A stretch of DNA of 64,000 nucleotides from NCBI GenBank assembly GCA_965117025.1, contig OZ220746.1, forward strand, positions 1,116,001-1,180,000, written 5' to 3'. A model generated the notes under the pieces. It searched no databases and was not told the origin of the DNA. It saw only the letters and a program-made list of their open reading frames with translations. A program made the position numbers and the translations under genes. Origin of the DNA: VXPQ01 sp965117025 (lineage in GTDB: Bacteria > Bacteroidota > Rhodothermia > Rhodothermales > VXPQ01). Below, in pieces: positions 60,431 through 64,000 of the stretch (its first letter is position 1; the number at the start of each line of letters is the position of its first letter).

Positions 60431-60823
60431 CTACGATGCTTCGGCAGCATCAGGGGTTTGCATGGGATCGCCGGCTATATGCTCATCCGGAGTCCGATGC
60501 GTCGATTCAGGCAAGGGCTCCTGCAAAACCTTCTTTAGCCGCTTGCCCGGTCTGAAATGTGTCTTGCGCCGGCCAGGTACAAAAATCGTCTCGTTTGTTC
60601 TCGGATTGCGGGCCTTTGGCCTGGCTTTGGTCTTTTTGACCTCGAATACGCCAAAATCGCGCAACTCGATGCGAACCTCCGGATCGGCATCGATCATGAT
60701 ATCACGGATGGCATGGATAACCGCTCGAACCCAGGGTTCCACCTTGTAAACCGGCTCGCCCATGGATTCTGCAACCCGACGAGCCACATCTTTCCGGGTC
60801 TGCGTACCGGATGCATCGGACAT
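60431..60823 (-). CDS. HU/IHF-family DNA-binding protein
   Basis: Nucleoid protein of 130 residues. The body is KDVARRVAESMGEPVYKVEPWV, IELRDFGVFEVKKTKARPKA, then RNPRTNETIFVPGRRKTHFRPGKRLK, the DNA-minor-groove arm with the RNP motif. The C-terminal extension of about 30 acidic/polar residues is not part of the fold. The start at 60823 has a good Shine-Dalgarno (GGAGAGG) 10 bp upstream, one of few in the window. The RelA/SpoT gene lies upstream across a 114-bp gap. Confidence 0.94.
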   Translation of the reverse strand: MSDASGTQTRKDVARRVAESMGEPVYKVEPWVRAVIHAIRDIMIDADPEVRIELRDFGVFEVKKTKARPKARNPRTNETIFVPGRRKTHFRPGKRLKKVLQEPLPESTHRTPDEHIAGDPMQTPDAAEAS

Positions 60824-60937
60824 GGTGGTAGCCTCTCCTATAAGCCTGTGGTATAAATGAACTTATCGGTAAAAAACGAGCAATAGTTTACGGAAAAAAG
60901 GAGGCGACTTACAAGCTTCACAGGCAAAAAAGCCCCA

Positions 60938-63178
60938 TCACTCCTCAAACCGGTACACTCCGTGAATCCCGTCGATGCGCTTTAGCCGCTCAATAAGACG
61001 GCGAAGATGCGACAAATCCGTCACCGAGCACACGATCGTGCCCTCAAAAACGCCATCCTCGGAATCCACCGTGATGGAACGAATATTTGTTTTCAGGTTT
61101 TTGGAAATAACGGTCGTGATATCGCTTACCATCCCCACGCGATCCTCTCCCATCACGCGCAAGCCGGACAGGAATTGCACGTCTTTCTGCCTGCTCCATT
61201 CCACCGATACAATGCGGTCAGGATGATTTACGAGCAGGCTGGGGGCGTTCCGGCAATTGATACGATGAATCTTTATGCCGTCACTGCGACTTATGTAGCC
61301 GAAAACATCGTCGCCGGGGATCGGATTGCAGCAAGGAGCATACCGCGTGACGATATCCGTATGCAATTCACCGTCGATTTCGAGCGCAGGGCGGACCGCC
61401 ACCTGAGCCGAATCGAGAAAATTTTCGTACCGCAACCGAAGACCTTCCTGCTCGGCAACCTCTTCTTCTTCCTTTCGCCCACGGGACTCGTTCCTGACGA
61501 ACTCCACAAAATCCTTCGCATCAAAAAGTCCCGTTCCAATCTCATAGAACATTTGTTGGGTGTTCGGAAACTTGAGCCGGTTGGCTGCCCTGCGCAACTT
61601 CTGCGCGTCAACATCCAGACTGGCCTTGTCCAGTTTTTTCTCGAGCATTTCCCGACCCAGGTCAATACTGCGACGGCGCTTCTCATTGATTAAATGCCGT
61701 ACTCTACTGCGCGCCTTGTGTGTAACGACAAACTTCATCCAGTCCGGATTCGGCGTTTGCTTCTTCGATGTGATGATCTCCACCTGATCACCGCTCTGAA
61801 GTTTGTAGGAAAGCGGCACCATCCTGCCGTTCACTTTCGCCCCGATGCAATGCATGCCTATTTCGGTATGCACCTGAAAGGCAAAATCGACAGGGGTCGC
61901 ATTCCGGGGCAGTGTCATCAAATCCCCCTTGGGGGTGAAAATGTATATTTCTTCGTCATACAGATTGAGTCGAAACTCCTTGACAAACTCCGTGGCATGT
62001 TCGGGGTTGGGATTTTCAAGAATATCCCGCACCCATACAAGGAATTGCTCCATCCCCCGGTCCTGATCACTCACGGCCTCCTTGTACTTCCAGTGCGCCG
62101 CCACGCCGCGCTCGGCGATGGCATGCATTTCCTCCGTGCGGATCTGCACTTCCACCCGCCGCCCCGTGGGACCAAGAACCGTCGTGTGCAGACTCTGGTA
62201 GCCGTTGGACTTGGGCACCGAAATAAAATCCCGGAAGCGTTCCGGCAACGGTTTGTACAAATCCGTAATGATCGAATACACCCTCCAGCAATCTTCTTTT
62301 CCTTTTTTTCCGGTGCTTTTCAGGACAATACGAATGGCAAGCAAGTCGTATATCTCTTCAATCGGCTTATCCGTCCGTTTCATCTTCCGCCAGATCGAAT
62401 AAAGATTCTTCGACCGGCCGGCCATCTCGAAATCGAAGCCATCGCTCTCGAGACGCTCCCGCAACGGTTCGATAAAACGACGCACATAGCCGTCCCGCTC
62501 GACTTTGGACGCCTGCAAACTTCGCACAATATCGCGGTATTCTTCCGGGTGGAGGATTTTCAGGGAAATATCTTCCAACTCGGCCTTGATGACGTGCAGC
62601 CCGAAACGATGGGCAAGCGGCGCAAAGAGATCCAGGGTCTCGCTTGCAATCTTGAGTTGTTTTTGTTTGGGAAGGGACTCGATGGTGCGCAGATTGTGCA
62701 AACGATCTGCAAACTTTATGAGAATGACACGAATGTCCGTCGCCATGGAAAGCATGAGCTTGCGGACATTTTCTGCCTGACCCAGTTCGCGGTTCCAGGA
62801 AACTCCCCGGATCTTGGTCAATCCATCGACGATGTTCGACACCGTGTCGCCGAATTCTTCTCGTATGAGATCCAGGGAAAACTCGGTGTCTTCCACGGTG
62901 TCGTGTAATAGCGCCGAGACGACACTTATGTCATCAAAACCGATATCCCTGGCCACGATCACCGCTACCTCGATCGGATGCGTAATGAATCGTTCCCCCG
63001 AGGCTCGCCGGTCGTTGCGATGCGCCCAGTAGCCCAGCATGAAGGCGCGACGGATCATATCCTCATCCGCCGACCGCAGAGATTCGCGGCACGCATCAAG
63101 CAATTCGTCGAGCCCGGCTTCGAATTCCGGTTCGACCTGCAAGTCGGTATTGCTAAGGATGGAAGAAGCTCGCAACAT
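60938..63178 (-). CDS. RelA/SpoT bifunctional (p)ppGpp synthetase/hydrolase
   Basis: Makes and breaks the alarmone (p)ppGpp. Of 746 residues, the hydrolase HD domain (about 25-200) keeps the histidine-aspartate motif HDTVEDT and the HRNDRRASGERFITHP region. The synthetase domain (about 240-350) contains YDLLAIRIV and SVPKSNGYQSLHTT. A TGS domain (IYIFTPKGDLMTLP), the helical/zinc-finger region (YAPCCNPIPGDDVFGY) and a C-terminal ACT domain follow. Both active sites look intact, so it should be bifunctional like SpoT/Rel. The ATG at 63178 (MLRASSILSN) is preferred over 63244. Confidence 0.95.
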   Translation of the reverse strand: MLRASSILSNTDLQVEPEFEAGLDELLDACRESLRSADEDMIRRAFMLGYWAHRNDRRASGERFITHPIEVAVIVARDIGFDDISVVSALLHDTVEDTEFSLDLIREEFGDTVSNIVDGLTKIRGVSWNRELGQAENVRKLMLSMATDIRVILIKFADRLHNLRTIESLPKQKQLKIASETLDLFAPLAHRFGLHVIKAELEDISLKILHPEEYRDIVRSLQASKVERDGYVRRFIEPLRERLESDGFDFEMAGRSKNLYSIWRKMKRTDKPIEEIYDLLAIRIVLKSTGKKGKEDCWRVYSIITDLYKPLPERFRDFISVPKSNGYQSLHTTVLGPTGRRVEVQIRTEEMHAIAERGVAAHWKYKEAVSDQDRGMEQFLVWVRDILENPNPEHATEFVKEFRLNLYDEEIYIFTPKGDLMTLPRNATPVDFAFQVHTEIGMHCIGAKVNGRMVPLSYKLQSGDQVEIITSKKQTPNPDWMKFVVTHKARSRVRHLINEKRRRSIDLGREMLEKKLDKASLDVDAQKLRRAANRLKFPNTQQMFYEIGTGLFDAKDFVEFVRNESRGRKEEEEVAEQEGLRLRYENFLDSAQVAVRPALEIDGELHTDIVTRYAPCCNPIPGDDVFGYISRSDGIKIHRINCRNAPSLLVNHPDRIVSVEWSRQKDVQFLSGLRVMGEDRVGMVSDITTVISKNLKTNIRSITVDSEDGVFEGTIVCSVTDLSHLRRLIERLKRIDGIHGVYRFEE

Positions 63179-63290
63179 GGAATGGTTGGCTAAACCATCG
63201 GGATATGCATGCGACCGTATGCGGACACCCACAAATAACAACATCTAAAAGATTAAATCTCGCTTCCTGCGCACGGTTTCCCCTGTCCTT

Positions 63291-64000
63291 TCATTGCGCT
63301 ATGAAGCGCTCCACCTCGCTGTGAACACGCGCAACGGTTTCGCTGGAGGGCGGCGATGTCATACAGGAGACCCCCACAGCAACCGATGCGTTCACGAAGA
63401 GAGCCCATAACCCGCCGTGTACGCCTAACGGGTGAGGGAATACGACCAGCGTAAGCCAGAGAATAATCATCCCGACAGCCAATCCGGCCAGTACGCCCGC
63501 CCTGCTGAGCGAGCGGCCGCCGGGAAAGCATATACCAACAATGGCAGGCATGAGTTGGAGTGCGCCTGCCCCGGATAGCGTAATGATGTGCACAAGGAGG
63601 TCACTCTTGGTCAGCGATAAAATGCAGGCTACCACAAGAAGCGCAAGCACAATGATGCGCCCCACAAAAACGTAGTGCGCCTGACTTTTTCCCCGCGCCA
63701 CATAGCGCTGGTACACATCGCGCGTGAGCACCGTCATGTTCGCGTGCAGGATGGAATCCAGGGTAGACATGGCAGCCGCCGCAGCCCCGGCAAGAATAAC
63801 GCCGGTAAGCCACGCCGGGGCATGCGCGAAAAGCAATTCGGGGAAAATGCGGTCAGCCGCTTCCAGTTCCGGCATGACCAGTGCTCCACCCAGTCCTACG
63901 AGTGCTGCAGGAATATAAAGCGTCATCAAATAGACAGGCGTAGTTGCGCCGAGCAGCTTGAGCGTCTTGCCGTCCACCGCCGTGTAATAGCGAATCATCA
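63291..64000 (-). CDS. Sodium:solute symporter family protein, 5' end beyond window
   Basis: C-terminal part (about 236 residues visible) of an SSS-family Na+-coupled transporter. Hydrophobic helices alternate with the helix-8 region segment AAAMSTLDSILHANMTVLTRDVY, which holds the conserved sodium-site serines and resembles the proline/pantothenate symporter branch, then ALLVVACILSL, LQLMPAIVGICFPGG and GMIILWLTLVV. The substrate is unknown. The frame runs unbroken to the window edge. Confidence 0.92.
   Translation of the reverse strand, partial: MIRYYTAVDGKTLKLLGATTPVYLMTLYIPAALVGLGGALVMPELEAADRIFPELLFAHAPAWLTGVILAGAAAAAMSTLDSILHANMTVLTRDVYQRYVARGKSQAHYVFVGRIIVLALLVVACILSLTKSDLLVHIITLSGAGALQLMPAIVGICFPGGRSLSRAGVLAGLAVGMIILWLTLVVFPHPLGVHGGLWALFVNASVAVGVSCMTSPPSSETVARVHSEVERFIAQ

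Noticed and set aside
1..64000. CRISPR arrays, rRNA genes, prophage
   Set aside because: No regularly spaced direct repeats, no rRNA sequence and no phage structural genes were seen.

Overview
The window looks like chromosome from a moderately GC-rich, Gram-negative Bacteroidota-related bacterium, most likely of the Rhodothermota (Rhodothermales). The evidence is a PorQ-type protein of the type IX secretion system, a TonB-dependent receptor, outer-membrane-type lipoproteins, an Mrp protein without its C-terminal CxxC, a long SecA, and scarce Shine-Dalgarno sequences. The assignment rests on gene content read by eye, not on a search. Most of the window is housekeeping sequence with short operons on both strands.

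Layout. 1-5.4 kb: fructan/sucrose use (GH32 plus a sugar porter cut by the left edge), an FKBP lipoprotein, a MetE-like methyltransferase and an MBL hydrolase. 5.7-8.4 kb: galM, msrA and an aldo/keto reductase. 8.5-23.3 kb: phosphohexomutase, recN, secA, porQ, a tyrosine recombinase lacking both catalytic arginines, a 2-oxoacid dehydrogenase E2, a membrane pyrophosphatase, pth, rplY and prs. 23.4-26 kb: tRNA-Gln, a DtxR regulator and a small overlapping operon. 26.2-31 kb: an accessory oxidation cluster with a GPP34-cytochrome P450 fusion, an FAD oxidoreductase and a Rieske oxygenase. 31-36.5 kb: pyrB-pyrR, DUF58, an M20 peptidase, and nifU-like/mrp. 36.6-42.5 kb: a four-repeat surface protein divergent from an RsbU-RsbV-RsbW partner-switching module. 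43.2-51.8 kb: tRNA-Val, thrS, infC, rpmI, rplT, pheS, pheT and zapA, the classic translation cluster. 51.9-55.8 kb: menG/ubiE, an epimerase, a biotin carrier protein and a solo TnpB. 55.8-59.2 kb: a metal-type TonB receptor module. 59.4-64 kb: def, ruvX, an HU protein, a RelA/SpoT enzyme and a solute:sodium symporter cut by the right edge.

The most unusual content is not protein coding. Two families of short, strongly palindromic elements are scattered through intergenic space. Family 1 has three copies (5573-5704, 11650-11906, 58580-58853) with 14-bp terminal inverted repeats and internal hairpins whose two arms change together between copies. Family 2 has 19-bp ends reading GGGCCTGTTAACACTATGC. 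One copy is a complete 265-bp folded element after pheT; another pair of ends brackets the whole mrp gene. In two places the TAG stop codon of the neighbouring gene is formed by the end of a family 2 repeat. Other points are an AUC (or AUU) start for infC, a promoter followed by phased A-tracts before rpmI, and the GPP34-P450 fusion.
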